The notes beneath the pieces are model-generated. The model searched no databases. It saw nothing but the letters and a program-made list of their open reading frames with translations, and was not told the DNA's origin. From Candidatus Koribacter versatilis Ellin345 (GTDB lineage: Bacteria > Acidobacteriota > Terriglobia > Terriglobales > Acidobacteriaceae), in NCBI RefSeq assembly GCF_000014005.1, contig NC_008009.1, positions 1,798,001 through 1,862,000 of the forward strand: a stretch of 64,000 nt of DNA, written 5' to 3'. This document shows, piece by piece, positions 56,020 through 64,000 of the stretch. The translations under genes were made by a program, and so were the position numbers. The first letter of the stretch is position 1. Every line of letters begins with the position of its first letter.

Positions 56020-56625
56020 ATGAAAGCACTGATCGTTCTGGTGGTAATTGGACTAATTGTCCTTAGCTGCTTCGGGATGTATATCAGCACGAAGAACACA
56101 CTCGTGCAAAAGAATGAAGCGGTGAAGAGCCAGTGGGCTCAGGTGGATGTTGTCCTGCAACGGCGCGCTGACCTGATCCCGAACCTGGTGGAAACGGTGA
56201 AGGGAATCGCGCAGCAGGAACAGGCCGTTTTCGGCGACATCGCCGCGGCACGTTCACGCTTGCTGAGCGCGGGAACGCCGCAGGAGAAGATCGCCGCCAA
56301 CCAGCAACTCGACGGCGCACTGGGACGTTTGCTGGTGGTGGTCGAGAACTATCCTCAGCTCCGGTCGAGCGAGAACTTCCTGCGGCTGCAGGACGAGCTG
56401 GCCGGAACCGAGAACCGGATCTCTGTGGAACGCAAGAGATATAACGATTCGCTGCAGGACTACAACACCTATATCGGACAGTTCCCGGCGAGCTTGTTCG
56501 CGGGGTGGGCTGGGTTTAAGCGGAATGATGCGTACTTCCAAGCGTCGGAAGGTGCGAAGCAGACGCCGAAGGTGCAGTTCAACTTGAACGATAAGCCGGC
56601 ATCGCAGGCGGCACCGGCGCATTAG
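56020..56625 (+). CDS. lemA: LemA family protein
   Basis: This is a 201-residue membrane protein with one N-terminal span (MKALIVLVVIGLIVLSCFGM) and a helical domain facing the periplasm. The ATG follows AGGAGCGAGC. The conserved LemA patterns are clear: NEAVKSQWAQVDVVLQRRAD, LIPNLVETVKG and LRLQDELAGTENRISVERKR, followed by YNTYIGQFPASLFA. Length is normal. It forms a small cluster with the TPM gene and the nucleotidyltransferase-like gene, although a family B repeat lies just before it. A hairpin with a T-rich tail follows at 56652. Confidence 0.95.
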   Translation: MKALIVLVVIGLIVLSCFGMYISTKNTLVQKNEAVKSQWAQVDVVLQRRADLIPNLVETVKGIAQQEQAVFGDIAAARSRLLSAGTPQEKIAANQQLDGALGRLLVVVENYPQLRSSENFLRLQDELAGTENRISVERKRYNDSLQDYNTYIGQFPASLFAGWAGFKRNDAYFQASEGAKQTPKVQFNLNDKPASQAAPAH

Positions 56626-56651
56626 AAGTCAGAGTTGCACGGGTTTCAGCG

Positions 56652-56687
56652 GCCTGCCGCGGCAGGGGCTGGAGCCCTTTTCTTTTC
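56652..56687 (+). terminator. Hairpin terminator after lemA
   Basis: The palindrome CCTGCC-GC-GGCAGG (56652-56665) and a short GGGC-TGGA-GCCC stem (56666-56677) are followed by TTTTCTTTTC. The motif resembles the end of the family A repeats. Confidence 0.6.
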
Positions 56688-56894
56688 GCTGTCGAGTCCC
56701 CGCTGGAGCGTGAGCTACCCGATATCGACAGCATGTTTGTCGTTGCCTTAGGACAACTCTGGAAGTTACTTAAGGACGCGTCCAGCTACTCTGATGTTTT
56801 ACACCTAGGTACTTTGACGAGATTCCTTTCTGGATTGATCATCCAATTAATCAATGTCCCGCATCCCAGTAGTTGCAAGGACGAGGAGTCGGTT

Positions 56895-57068
56895 ATGGGT
56901 ATGGTCGAAGGATTAGCAATCTGGGCGGGGGTCTCCATCCTATTTTGTATCGGCATCGGTAGACTGCTGCATCGCATCGATCACATCGAGCAGCGCCATT
57001 CGGAAGCGACGCCGACGGACGATTCGTCGAACCTTGTTGTGTTGCATCCGTCGGGAGCGCACCGGTAG
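56895..57068 (+). CDS. Small single-span membrane protein (57 aa)
   Basis: I do not recognise it. The ATG at 56895 has GAGGAG six bases upstream and encodes one clear membrane span (LAIWAGVSILFCIGIGRLL) and a short cytoplasmic tail rich in His, Glu and Thr (HRIDHIEQRHSEATPTDD). An in-frame start at 56733 would add 54 residues of unconvincing sequence and lacks a ribosome binding site, so the short form is preferred. It stands alone between lemA and the peptidase gene. Confidence 0.6.
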   Translation: MGMVEGLAIWAGVSILFCIGIGRLLHRIDHIEQRHSEATPTDDSSNLVVLHPSGAHR

Positions 57069-57129
57069 TCGATTCGGCGCCGCGCAAAGCTGTTCACTCG
57101 CGTAATGGTGTCGTATATTCGTTCGCGAC

Positions 57130-58596
57130 ATGCGACGAATCTCTTCCTGCGTTTTAGCGGTTATAGCCCTTGCGTGCGCACTCAGCGCGGCTACTCCCAA
57201 AGAAGCCGCTGACCGGTGGCGGGCTGCTCACGAGCAGCAGATCCTGAAGGAATTTACCGACCTGCTGGCGATTCCCAACGTTGCCAGCGATAAGAACAAC
57301 ATTCGTCGCAATGCAGACACGCTTGTCGAGATGTTGCGGCGGCGCCATGTCGAAGCCAAGATGTTGTTCTCCACAGATGCGAACCCGGTGGTTTATGGGG
57401 AGCGCAAAACGCCGGGCGCAAAGCACACCATCGTTTTCTACGCGCACTATGACGGGCAGCCGGTGACGCCGGAGGATTGGGAAACCAAGGCGCCATTCAG
57501 TCCTGTGCCTAAAGAAGTGAATGGCGAGCCACGCATTTTCGCGCGATCGGCTTCCGACGATAAGGCTGCGATCATCGCGCAACTCGCTGCGCTCGACGCT
57601 CTCGATGCGGCGAAGGTTCCCCTCAAGGCCAATTTGCGGTTTGTGTGGGAGGGAGAAGAAGAAGCGGGCTCGCCGAACCTCGGACGGATCCTAGCGGAGC
57701 ATAAGGACGATGTCGGCGGAGATGTGTGGCTCATCTGCGACGGACCGGTTGACCAGAGCGGGAAGCAGAGTGTCGTCTTCGGAGCGAGAGGAATTACGAG
57801 CCTGGAGATCACGGTGTTTGGTGCGCATCGCGAACTCCACAGCGGGCACTACGGAAATTGGGCGCCGAATCCGGCGATGATGTTGGCCAAGCTTCTTGCC
57901 GGCATGAAGGACGACAACGGACGTGTGTTGATTCCACACTTCTACGACGGGATCGCGCCGCTGAGCGAGACTGAGAAGAAGGCGATCCAGGACGCACCGA
58001 AGAACGAAGAGTTGTTGAGGGAAGACCTATGGCTGGCGGGGACAGAGGGCGGCGGGCGTCCGCTGCTCGAGTTGCTGAATGAACCCTCGCTGAACATTCA
58101 CGGCATGACTTCGGCGCGTACTGGGGCGACGGCGACGAACGTAATTCCCGCGACGGCGACTGCCGACATTGATATCCGGCTGGTGAAGGGGTTGGATTGG
58201 AAGACGCAACAGCAACGCGTTGCCGACTACATCACGGCGCAGGGGTATTTCGTGAGTGAAGTACCGCCGATGAAGAACATCTTCCTGGTGCATCCCAAGG
58301 TAGCGTTTTTGAAGCGCGGGACCGACAGCTACAACGCGGTGCGCACATCGATGGACTTGTCGATTGCGAAGCAGGTGATCGCCGCCGTCGAGAGTGTTCG
58401 CGGGCCGGTGGTAAAGCTCCCGACCATGGGTGGCAGCGTGCCGCTGGAGATGATCCAGAACACGCTGGGCACGACGATGATCATTGTTCCCATTGCAAAC
58501 TACGACAACAACCAGCATGCCGCGAATGAGAACATCCGACTGCAGAACCTGTGGGATGGGATTGAGACGATGGCGGCGCTCGAGGCCATGGAATAA
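57130..58596 (+). CDS. Exported M20-family metallopeptidase
   Basis: This is a 488-residue M20 (ArgE/DapE/CPG2-like) zinc peptidase with a signal peptide (to LSAATPKEAA), so it acts in the periplasm. The metal ligands are in YAHYDGQPV, ARSASDDKAA, and EGEEEAGSPN with the catalytic Glu. The dimerisation/lid domain spans about 215-370 (FGAHRELHSGHYGNWAPNP). The C-terminal part contains LPTMGGSVPLEMI. It is likely a dipeptidase or carboxypeptidase for short peptides. No operon partner is seen. The other M20 enzyme in the window, PepD, is cytoplasmic and of a different subgroup. Confidence 0.92.
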   Translation: MRRISSCVLAVIALACALSAATPKEAADRWRAAHEQQILKEFTDLLAIPNVASDKNNIRRNADTLVEMLRRRHVEAKMLFSTDANPVVYGERKTPGAKHTIVFYAHYDGQPVTPEDWETKAPFSPVPKEVNGEPRIFARSASDDKAAIIAQLAALDALDAAKVPLKANLRFVWEGEEEAGSPNLGRILAEHKDDVGGDVWLICDGPVDQSGKQSVVFGARGITSLEITVFGAHRELHSGHYGNWAPNPAMMLAKLLAGMKDDNGRVLIPHFYDGIAPLSETEKKAIQDAPKNEELLREDLWLAGTEGGGRPLLELLNEPSLNIHGMTSARTGATATNVIPATATADIDIRLVKGLDWKTQQQRVADYITAQGYFVSEVPPMKNIFLVHPKVAFLKRGTDSYNAVRTSMDLSIAKQVIAAVESVRGPVVKLPTMGGSVPLEMIQNTLGTTMIIVPIANYDNNQHAANENIRLQNLWDGIETMAALEAME

Positions 58597-58767
58597 CGAA
58601 AGTGTTAAGGCCTGAGCACAAAGGTGCTTGCGGAAAATCCTGAGTAGTTCATCTCTTCTTCACACGCGAGTAACACCGCATTCGCACGGTGCCAGTACTT
58701 TTCGAGGAAAGCTCCTGGAGAGCTGATTTTCCTCCGTTGCTCGATCTCACTCGAAAAGGTACATCTC

Positions 58768-59997
58768 ATGAAGAAGATCATCGCAAGCCTTACGCTCGCC
58801 GCTACGGCGTTCGCGAATACGTCATTGTTTGCCGCCGAAGGAAACGCCGCTCCCACGGGCGTTCTTCATCTCGATCACGTTTGGGTGATCCTGAGGGAAA
58901 ACCATGGGTATGGCCAGCTTCGCAACAATCCAAACGCTCCGTTTATCAACAAGTACGCGGAGAGTGCGAATACGGCTGACAACTATTTTGCGGTTGCGCA
59001 TCCCAGCCTGACGAACTACCTGGAAATCGTGGGCGGATCTAATTTCGGTGTTCTCGCCGACAATTTTCCCGACTGGCACAATCCCGCGTGCACGCCCAAC
59101 ATAGTCTCAGGAACGCAGAACAATGAGCATTCCGGCGGAGCGCCGGTGTGTCCGATTTACGGCAACGGCAGCGACGCTCCGACACCGGCAATTGATAAAA
59201 CAAATGAGACGACCGGCGAGCCTGGCACGATCAACATCGACGGGAAGATGTCGATTCCCGCTGATACGAGCACGCATGGAAGGACGATCGCAGACCAACT
59301 GGTGGCGCGCGGCATGACGTGGAAGAGCTACCAGGAGAACCTGCCGGTTTTTGGCGCGGACTACGTCAATTACAGTGACGGCACGTTCACGAACAATTCG
59401 ATTTTGCCGGCGCCGTTGAAATCAAGCGACATCGTCCAGTTGTATGCCGTGAAGCACAATCCATTTGCGTACTTCCAGTCAGTACAGGATGGGTACGATC
59501 CGCAACTCAGTCTGAGTCAAGTGCGTGGTTTCGATGGGCAGGGCGGACTATACGAAGATCTGGGCTCGGGAAAAGTTCCGAACTTCTCGCTGATTGCGCC
59601 GAACCAGTGCAACGACCAGCACGGCCGCGGAAATGCAGGCCCCATCTGTAACTTCGATCCGGCCGACAATGGCACCCAGACCGGACTGAACAACGCGCTC
59701 ATCTACCAGGGCGACGTAACTGTCCAAAGGCTCGTGACTGCGATCCGGCGCTCGCCGGCATGGAACAGAGGCCGAAACGCCATCGTTGTGGTGTGGGATG
59801 AGAATGACTACTCGCTTGTGCCGATCACGAACCAGGTTTTGTTCATTGTTGACACCAACTACGGCCGCCATGGCGTGCATAGTTCGCGGTTCTACGATCA
59901 CTTCTCGCTGCTGAGAAGCCTGGAGGCTGGTTTCGGGCTCTCCTGCCTGAACCACGCGTGCGACGCACAATCGAAAGTGATGGGCGATATCTTCTGA
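58768..59997 (+). CDS. Exported phosphoesterase-family protein (acid phosphatase / phospholipase C-like)
   Basis: This is a 409-residue protein with a signal peptide (to SLFAAEG). It has the fold signature of the phosphoesterase family PF04185: VILRENHGYGQLRNNPNAPF at the start, VAHPSLTNYLEIVGG around the nucleophile region, and IVVVWDENDYS near the C-terminus carrying metal-binding acids. Cys pairs (CTPN, CPIYG, CNDQ, CNFD, CLNHAC) suggest disulfides, in line with export. It should cleave phosphate mono- or diesters outside the cytoplasm; the substrate is unknown. A terminator shared with the convergent gene follows at 60023. Confidence 0.88.
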   Translation: MKKIIASLTLAATAFANTSLFAAEGNAAPTGVLHLDHVWVILRENHGYGQLRNNPNAPFINKYAESANTADNYFAVAHPSLTNYLEIVGGSNFGVLADNFPDWHNPACTPNIVSGTQNNEHSGGAPVCPIYGNGSDAPTPAIDKTNETTGEPGTINIDGKMSIPADTSTHGRTIADQLVARGMTWKSYQENLPVFGADYVNYSDGTFTNNSILPAPLKSSDIVQLYAVKHNPFAYFQSVQDGYDPQLSLSQVRGFDGQGGLYEDLGSGKVPNFSLIAPNQCNDQHGRGNAGPICNFDPADNGTQTGLNNALIYQGDVTVQRLVTAIRRSPAWNRGRNAIVVVWDENDYSLVPITNQVLFIVDTNYGRHGVHSSRFYDHFSLLRSLEAGFGLSCLNHACDAQSKVMGDIF

Positions 59998-60022
59998 GAC
60001 CAGGAAGTATTCGAGACAGCTT

Positions 60023-60055
60023 GCCCCGTGGAGAAATCCTCGGGGCTTTCTGTTT
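60023..60055 (+). terminator. Terminator between convergent phosphoesterase and M19-like genes
   Basis: GCCCCG pairs with CGGGGC over a 12-base loop and is followed by TTTCTGTTT, 25 bp after the stop. Confidence 0.75.
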
Positions 60056-60060
60056 CGCAG

Positions 60061-61167
60061 TTAAGCTGTGCCCCAGATATCGCCAATAACGCGATAGAAG
60101 TTCGCGCCGAGTACCTTCTCGATGACCGAACTGGGCTGGCCGCGCTTCTGTAATTCGCTGGCGATCAGTTCCATGTGGTTGGGACCGTTGACGTCGGGAA
60201 CGTAGGGATAGCGGTCTTCGCCGGGTGCGCCGATGCCGAGCTTCTTACGCCGGGCGATGTCCTCATCGAAAGCTTTCTTCTGCTCGTCGGTGAGATGGAC
60301 CGCCTCAATGCTGCCATCGGAGCCAATGCCGACGTGGTCTGCGCCGCAGACATTGATGGCGTGAAGCAGATGCGCCATGACGTGTTCGCGCGTCGGGACG
60401 GTCGGGGAAGCGACGAGGTAGGGCATGAGATAGACACCGAAATAGCCGCCGCGATCGGCGAGTGCTTTAAGGATTTCATCTGGCTTGTTGCGTGGATGCG
60501 CGCTGACCGCGGCACATCCCGAATGCGAGATGAGGATGGGCTTCGCGGAACCGGCTATGGCGTCGGAAGTAGTGCGGTAGCCGCTGTGACTGGCATCAAC
60601 GGCGATACCGATCGCGTTCATCTTCTTGACCAGGTCGTGTCCGGCCCTGCTCAGCCCTGAGTTTTCGGACTCGAGACAGCCGTCGCCGAACGTACTGCGC
60701 AGGTTGTAGGTGAGCTGCATGATGCGCACACTGAGATCGCGAAAAACCTCGATGCGAGAAACATCTTCTTCGAAAAACGAGGTGTATTGGAATCCCAGCA
60801 TGATGCAGACCTTATTCTCACGCTTGGCACGGTCGATGTCGGAGCGCTTGATGACGATCGAGAAAAGTTCAGGATAGCGCTCGACGTAGGAGTGAATTCG
60901 GGCGAGCGTCTGGATCGTTCCTTCATAGGTGCGGTCTGAGATGGTGGTGTTGATCGCAGTGAAGCCGGAGCCGCGAACCTGCTGGAGGGCGTTGTCGGCG
61001 GGCGGGAAGTCGTCGGTGGCGAAGGGGGCGCAGAGGGTGTCGATGACAAGGGCGTTCTTATAGAGTGCGGCGATGTCGGGGGTCGCAGTTTGTGCGAATG
61101 AGTGCGGAGCGATGAAGGCGAGCGCAGACGCTTGCGCAGCGAAGGAAACAAACTGGCGGCGATCCAT
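60061..61167 (-). CDS. Exported M19 (membrane dipeptidase)-like protein with missing metal ligands
   Basis: The start at 61167 (MDRRQFVSFAAQASALAFIA) gives 368 residues with a Tat-like signal (DRRQF, then a hydrophobic stretch to SFAQ). A longer frame to 61389 overlaps the cold shock gene and is rejected. The C-terminal M19 marks are kept: AVDASHSGY, ISHSGCAAVSAHPRN and DHVGIGSD. But the N-terminal metal motif, usually DxHxD, reads VIDTLCAP, and the bridging Glu region reads GFQYTSF, so three of five usual zinc ligands are absent. Normal dipeptidase chemistry is doubtful. A TATAAT lies seven bases before the ATG, suggesting a leaderless transcript. Confidence 0.85.
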   Translation of the reverse strand: MDRRQFVSFAAQASALAFIAPHSFAQTATPDIAALYKNALVIDTLCAPFATDDFPPADNALQQVRGSGFTAINTTISDRTYEGTIQTLARIHSYVERYPELFSIVIKRSDIDRAKRENKVCIMLGFQYTSFFEEDVSRIEVFRDLSVRIMQLTYNLRSTFGDGCLESENSGLSRAGHDLVKKMNAIGIAVDASHSGYRTTSDAIAGSAKPILISHSGCAAVSAHPRNKPDEILKALADRGGYFGVYLMPYLVASPTVPTREHVMAHLLHAINVCGADHVGIGSDGSIEAVHLTDEQKKAFDEDIARRKKLGIGAPGEDRYPYVPDVNGPNHMELIASELQKRGQPSSVIEKVLGANFYRVIGDIWGTA

Positions 61168-61174
61168 GTGCGGG

Positions 61175-61180
61175 ATTATA
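61175..61180 (-). promoter_or_regulatory. Candidate -10 element for a leaderless M19-like transcript
   Basis: A perfect TATAAT reads leftward with seven bases between it and the ATG at 61167, so transcription would start at or next to the initiator. No ribosome binding site is present and the -35 is weak. Confidence 0.5.
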
Positions 61181-61185
61181 GACGG

Positions 61186-61216
61186 CAGAAGAAAACCCAG
61201 CCGCAGGGCTGGGTTA
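61186..61216 (-). terminator. Terminator after the cold shock gene
   Basis: Reading leftward, a perfect 9-bp stem AACCCAGCC / GGCTGGGTT is followed by TTCTTC, 28 bp after the stop. Confidence 0.85.
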
Positions 61217-61243
61217 GAAACCGAATGAACGGAAGCGGTGAGG

Positions 61244-61453
61244 CTACGCAGCCTTGATGACGTTGCCAGCCTGGGGACCTTTCTGGCCCTCCACGATTTC
61301 GAATTCCACCGCGTCCCCTTCCGCAAGGCTCTTGTAGCCTTCCGACGAAATAGCGCTGTAGTGAACGAAAACATCGGGGCCTTCTTCACGGCCGATGAAG
61401 CCGTAGCCCTTGGCGTTGTTAAACCACTTCACAGTACCTTTCAAACGTTCCAC
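61244..61453 (-). CDS. csp: Cold shock domain protein
   Basis: This is a 69-residue single cold shock domain that binds single-stranded RNA or DNA. The GTG at 61453 is preceded by GGAGGAAC and begins [20 protein letters not shown] (RNP1-like KGYGFIG). RNP2 is DVFVHYSAI, and the protein ends [10 protein letters not shown]. The upstream 96 codons of the open frame are not part of the protein, because they lack similarity and include the likely promoter. A promoter at 61595-61624 would give a leader of about 130 nt, a usual sign of cold-regulated csp genes. Its terminator lies at 61186. Confidence 0.95.
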   Translation of the reverse strand: MERLKGTVKWFNNAKGYGFIGREEGPDVFVHYSAISSEGYKSLAEGDAVEFEIVEGQKGPQAGNVIKAA

Positions 61454-61924
61454 TTGCTGAGTTCCTCCGTGCGCGACGCGGCAGGGAGCCGCGACGTGTG
61501 CTGCCCATCCCGGTTGAGACTGCCCATGGAAAACACGGGGCCTAGGGGTCACCGTAACTGCCAGTGGGGTAGGAGCCGAGGTAGGTGTACTGCTATTGTG
61601 CCTCGCTCCGCAGTGGGTTGTCAATAAAGTAAACACTGCAAAGTCCGCGCCGGGCGGGGCTTTCAATCGAAAGCAGGGCAAGTATATCGCATGTCGATAG
61701 GTATGGGAAAGAAGGCGGGGCGCGCCTTCTGGCGACATCACTCCGGATCAGGTCCAGCGTCTCGATGGAATGCGGCCGCGGCTGCGAGCGCCTGAGAGAT
61801 TTCTAATCCTGCGCCGCTTCACTTTGCCCGCAATCTGCCGATGCAAGGACTGAGACCGTAATGCGGCTGGCTAAAGCATGTGATGGTTCAGGTCGCCCGC
61901 AGCGGAACGGATGGACACGACGGC
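61454..61924. other. Divergent region between csp and cheA, 471 bp
   Basis: The left part (to ~61588) is the predicted long csp leader, and the promoter at 61595-61624 is listed separately. The right part (61740-61924) leads to cheA and holds no clear promoter, repeat or gene. A 97-codon frame at 61861-62154 overlaps cheA in another frame and is not supported. Confidence 0.6.
61595..61624 (-). promoter_or_regulatory. csp: Sigma-70-type promoter of the cold shock gene
   Basis: Reading leftward, TTGACA (61624-61619), an 18-bp spacer and CACAAT (61600-61595) precede the csp gene by about 140 bp, predicting a leader of ~130 nt. Confidence 0.6.
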
Positions 61925-64000
61925 ATGAGCGAAATGGACGAGATCGTCAAGGAATTCCTGGTCGAGAGCAACGAAGGACTCGATCAGCTGGACCGCGACC
62001 TGGTGGCATTGGAGAAGGACCCGGAAGAAAAGGACCTGCTGGCCTCAATCTTCCGTGCGATCCACACCGTGAAGGGAACGAGCGGGGTGCTGGGTTTCCC
62101 GAAGATCGAGTCGGTGGCCCACGTGGGGGAGAGCCTGTTGAGCCGGTTGCGTGACGGCAAGATGCGGCTCGATCCGCAAATCACAAGTGGATTGCTGGCG
62201 ATGGGGGACGTACTGCGGGAACTCCTCGGAAACATTGATGCGTTGGGAGTCGAGGGCGATCGCAATGTAGAGCCGGTGGTGACGCGGCTGTCGGCCTTGC
62301 TGGAGAGGACCGATTCCTCGAAGGCGGCAGACGCGGCGACCGCCGACACTGCGCCCGAGGCGCGGAAGAAGACGACAAAGCGCGTTGCAAAGAAGCGGTC
62401 TAAGGCGGCCGTAGAACCGTTGAGCGTGGCGGAGGCGTCGCCCGCACCTGCGTCGACATTGGCGGCGGACGAAGCCGCGCAATCTGGCGCGAATTTGGAG
62501 ACCAGTGAAGCGCGGGGCCCAGCGGTGTCGGCCAATAACATCCGCGTGGATGTTGGTCTGCTCGACAAGATGATGAACCTGGTCGGGGAACTGGTGCTGG
62601 CGCGCAACCAGATCCTGCAATACACGGGAAGCCAGCAGGACAGCGGATTTGTCAGCGCCGCGCAGCGGCTGAACCTGATCACGACCGAGTTGCAAGAGAG
62701 CGTGATGAAGACGCGGATGCAGCCAATTGGGAACATCTGGAACAAGCTGCCGCGGCTGGTGCGCGATTTGGCGTTGTCGTGCGGAAAACAAGTACGAGTG
62801 GAGATGGACGGGGCCGAGACCGAGCTCGATAAAACGATTATCGAGGCGATCAAGGACCCATTGACGCACATCGTGCGCAACGCCGTGGATCACGGTCTCG
62901 AGATGCCGGAGGAGCGTCGCTCGACGGGCAAAGAAGCAGAGGGAAGGCTGCTGCTGCGCGCGTATCACGAAGGCGGGCAGGTGAATATCGAGATTAGCGA
63001 CGACGGTAAGGGTGTTGATCTCGAGGCAGTCCGCGAAAAGGCGCGGCAGCGCGGACTGGTAAGTGCGGAACAAGCGGCACGGATGAGCGAGCGTGAGCTG
63101 CTCAATGTGCTATTCCTGCCGGGATTCTCAACCGCGAAACAGGTTACCAACATTTCCGGCCGCGGTGTCGGGATGGACGTGGTCAAGACGAACATCGAGA
63201 AGATTGGCGGCACGGTTGATCTGCAAAGCGTGGAGGGGAAGGGAACAGCGCTGAAGATCAAGATTCCGCTGACACTGGCCATCATTCCCGCGCTGATTGC
63301 CACGAGTGGTGGCGAGCGCTTCGCGATTCCGCAAGTGAGCCTGCTGGAACTGGTGAGGCTCGAAGGCGATGGAGTTGGAAAAGGGATTGAGTACATCCAC
63401 GGAGCGCCGGTATACCGCCTGAGAGGGAGTTTGCTGCCCCTGGTGTCCTTGAACGGCGTGCTCGGCCTCGACCGTAAGAAGCAACAGGAGATCGCGAACA
63501 TCGTGGTATTGCAGGCCGACGACCGGACCTTTGGGTTGATCGTGGACGAGATCAACGACACCGAAGAGATTGTCGTGAAACCCCTCAGTAATCTGCTGAA
63601 AGGCCTGCTCTGTTTTGCCGGGGCGACGATTATGGGAGACGGTACGGTAGCGTTGATCCTCGACGTGATGGGACTCGCACAACAGGCGAGCGTAGTGACG
63701 GAGTTGCGTGACCGTGCGGTGAAACAGATGCACGCCCGCAACGAAGACGGCCGGATGGAGTCGGAGGCATGGCTGTTGACTCGGGTGGGCGAGGAAGGCC
63801 GCATCGCTGTGCCGCTCTCGAACGTCAATCGGCTCGAAGAGTTCAAGCTTTCGAGCGTGGAGCACTCCGGGGGACTCGAGGTGGTGCAATACCGCGGACA
63901 GATCATGCCGCTGGTACGGTTGTCGCAACTTCTCAACCTTCCGGGAACGGACGCCGGCGAAGTATTGCCGGTCATTGTCACTTCACAACAGGGCCGGAGC
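61925..64000 (+). CDS. cheA: Chemotaxis histidine kinase CheA (N-terminal 692 residues, cut by window end)
   Basis: The open frame starts at 61925 and reaches the right edge with no stop. The phosphotransfer domain is at 1-105, with phospho-accepting H47 in FRAIHTVKGTSGVLG. A charged Ala/Lys linker follows, with no obvious P2 domain. The dimer and ATPase domains run from ~195 to 435, with the N-box (THIVRNAVDHGLE), ISDDGKGVD and SGRGVGMDVVK. A CheW-like domain is at about 440-575. A second CheW-like stretch begins near 600 (EAWLLTRVGEEGRIAVPLS). The tandem CheW ending suggests a longer hybrid-type CheA, with more domains possibly beyond the window. Other che genes probably lie to the right. 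Confidence 0.93.
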   Translation, partial: MSEMDEIVKEFLVESNEGLDQLDRDLVALEKDPEEKDLLASIFRAIHTVKGTSGVLGFPKIESVAHVGESLLSRLRDGKMRLDPQITSGLLAMGDVLRELLGNIDALGVEGDRNVEPVVTRLSALLERTDSSKAADAATADTAPEARKKTTKRVAKKRSKAAVEPLSVAEASPAPASTLAADEAAQSGANLETSEARGPAVSANNIRVDVGLLDKMMNLVGELVLARNQILQYTGSQQDSGFVSAAQRLNLITTELQESVMKTRMQPIGNIWNKLPRLVRDLALSCGKQVRVEMDGAETELDKTIIEAIKDPLTHIVRNAVDHGLEMPEERRSTGKEAEGRLLLRAYHEGGQVNIEISDDGKGVDLEAVREKARQRGLVSAEQAARMSERELLNVLFLPGFSTAKQVTNISGRGVGMDVVKTNIEKIGGTVDLQSVEGKGTALKIKIPLTLAIIPALIATSGGERFAIPQVSLLELVRLEGDGVGKGIEYIHGAPVYRLRGSLLPLVSLNGVLGLDRKKQQEIANIVVLQADDRTFGLIVDEINDTEEIVVKPLSNLLKGLLCFAGATIMGDGTVALILDVMGLAQQASVVTELRDRAVKQMHARNEDGRMESEAWLLTRVGEEGRIAVPLSNVNRLEEFKLSSVEHSGGLEVVQYRGQIMPLVRLSQLLNLPGTDAGEVLPVIVTSQQGRS

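Noticed and set aside
61454-61741. N-terminal extension of the cold shock frame
   Set aside because: Cold shock proteins start at the position chosen, a ribosome binding site precedes it, and the extension crosses the predicted promoter.

Overview
The window looks like chromosomal DNA of an Acidobacteriota bacterium (class Terriglobia, Koribacter-like). I infer this from family content, not from any database match. It has a 1123-residue TonB-dependent receptor with an N-terminal carboxypeptidase-regulatory-like domain, a secreted quinoprotein-type propeller protein, an M13 peptidase, a fused LptF-LptG permease, several secreted glycosidases, moderately high GC and many short palindromic repeats. 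No rRNA, tRNA, CRISPR array, phage or intact insertion sequence was seen. I count 42 protein genes, of which the first and last are cut by the window edges.

Layout. 1-6.6 kb: a partial propeller gene, then trehalose synthase fused to a maltokinase-like domain (apparently degenerate) and amylomaltase MalQ. 6.8-11.2 kb: a nitrogen-control operon amtB-glnB-glnD on the minus strand. 11.4-18.7 kb: a secreted M13 peptidase, a 1203-residue GH13 protein and an amidase. 18.7-25.7 kb: an unusual GAF-TonB fusion, a small coiled-coil protein, a multicopper oxidase and a large exported repeat protein. 26.1-27.5 kb: two Crp/Fnr-type paralogues sharing a cysteine motif; the second has no DNA-binding domain, and TGTGA/TCACA palindromes lie around them. 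27.5-37.2 kb: a glycan-use region with a sugar transporter, a divergent TonB-dependent receptor, a secreted GH13 amylase and a GH44 glucanase. 37.5-44.3 kb: PepD with two MacB-type permeases, a TauE/SafE transporter, a DUF4254 protein, a small membrane protein and a HAD phosphatase. 44.5-51.8 kb: a cyclase-family protein, a methyltransferase/FAD-oxidoreductase pair, an MdlA-like ABC exporter and the LptF-LptG fusion. 52-61.5 kb: GH57 glycosidase, TPM / nucleotidyltransferase-like / LemA genes, an M20 peptidase, a phosphoesterase, an M19-like protein lacking metal ligands and a cold shock protein. 61.9 kb to the end: the start of cheA.

How genes work together. Six proteins act on alpha-glucans or trehalose (TreS, MalQ, two GH13, GH57 and the SLC45-like transporter). 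The receptor, secreted GH13 and transporter make a plausible route: extracellular cleavage, outer-membrane uptake, inner-membrane import, then cytoplasmic conversion by MalQ and TreS. AmtB, PII and GlnD form the standard nitrogen-sensing unit.

Large-scale signals. The plus strand is C-rich up to about 29 kb whatever the gene direction, roughly balanced to about 37 kb, and G-rich after that. This is the polarity of skew change expected near a replication origin, although no dnaA or DnaA-box cluster was seen. Two families of short hairpin repeats have stems that vary between copies while staying paired; one family occurs only between 41.5 and 56 kb.
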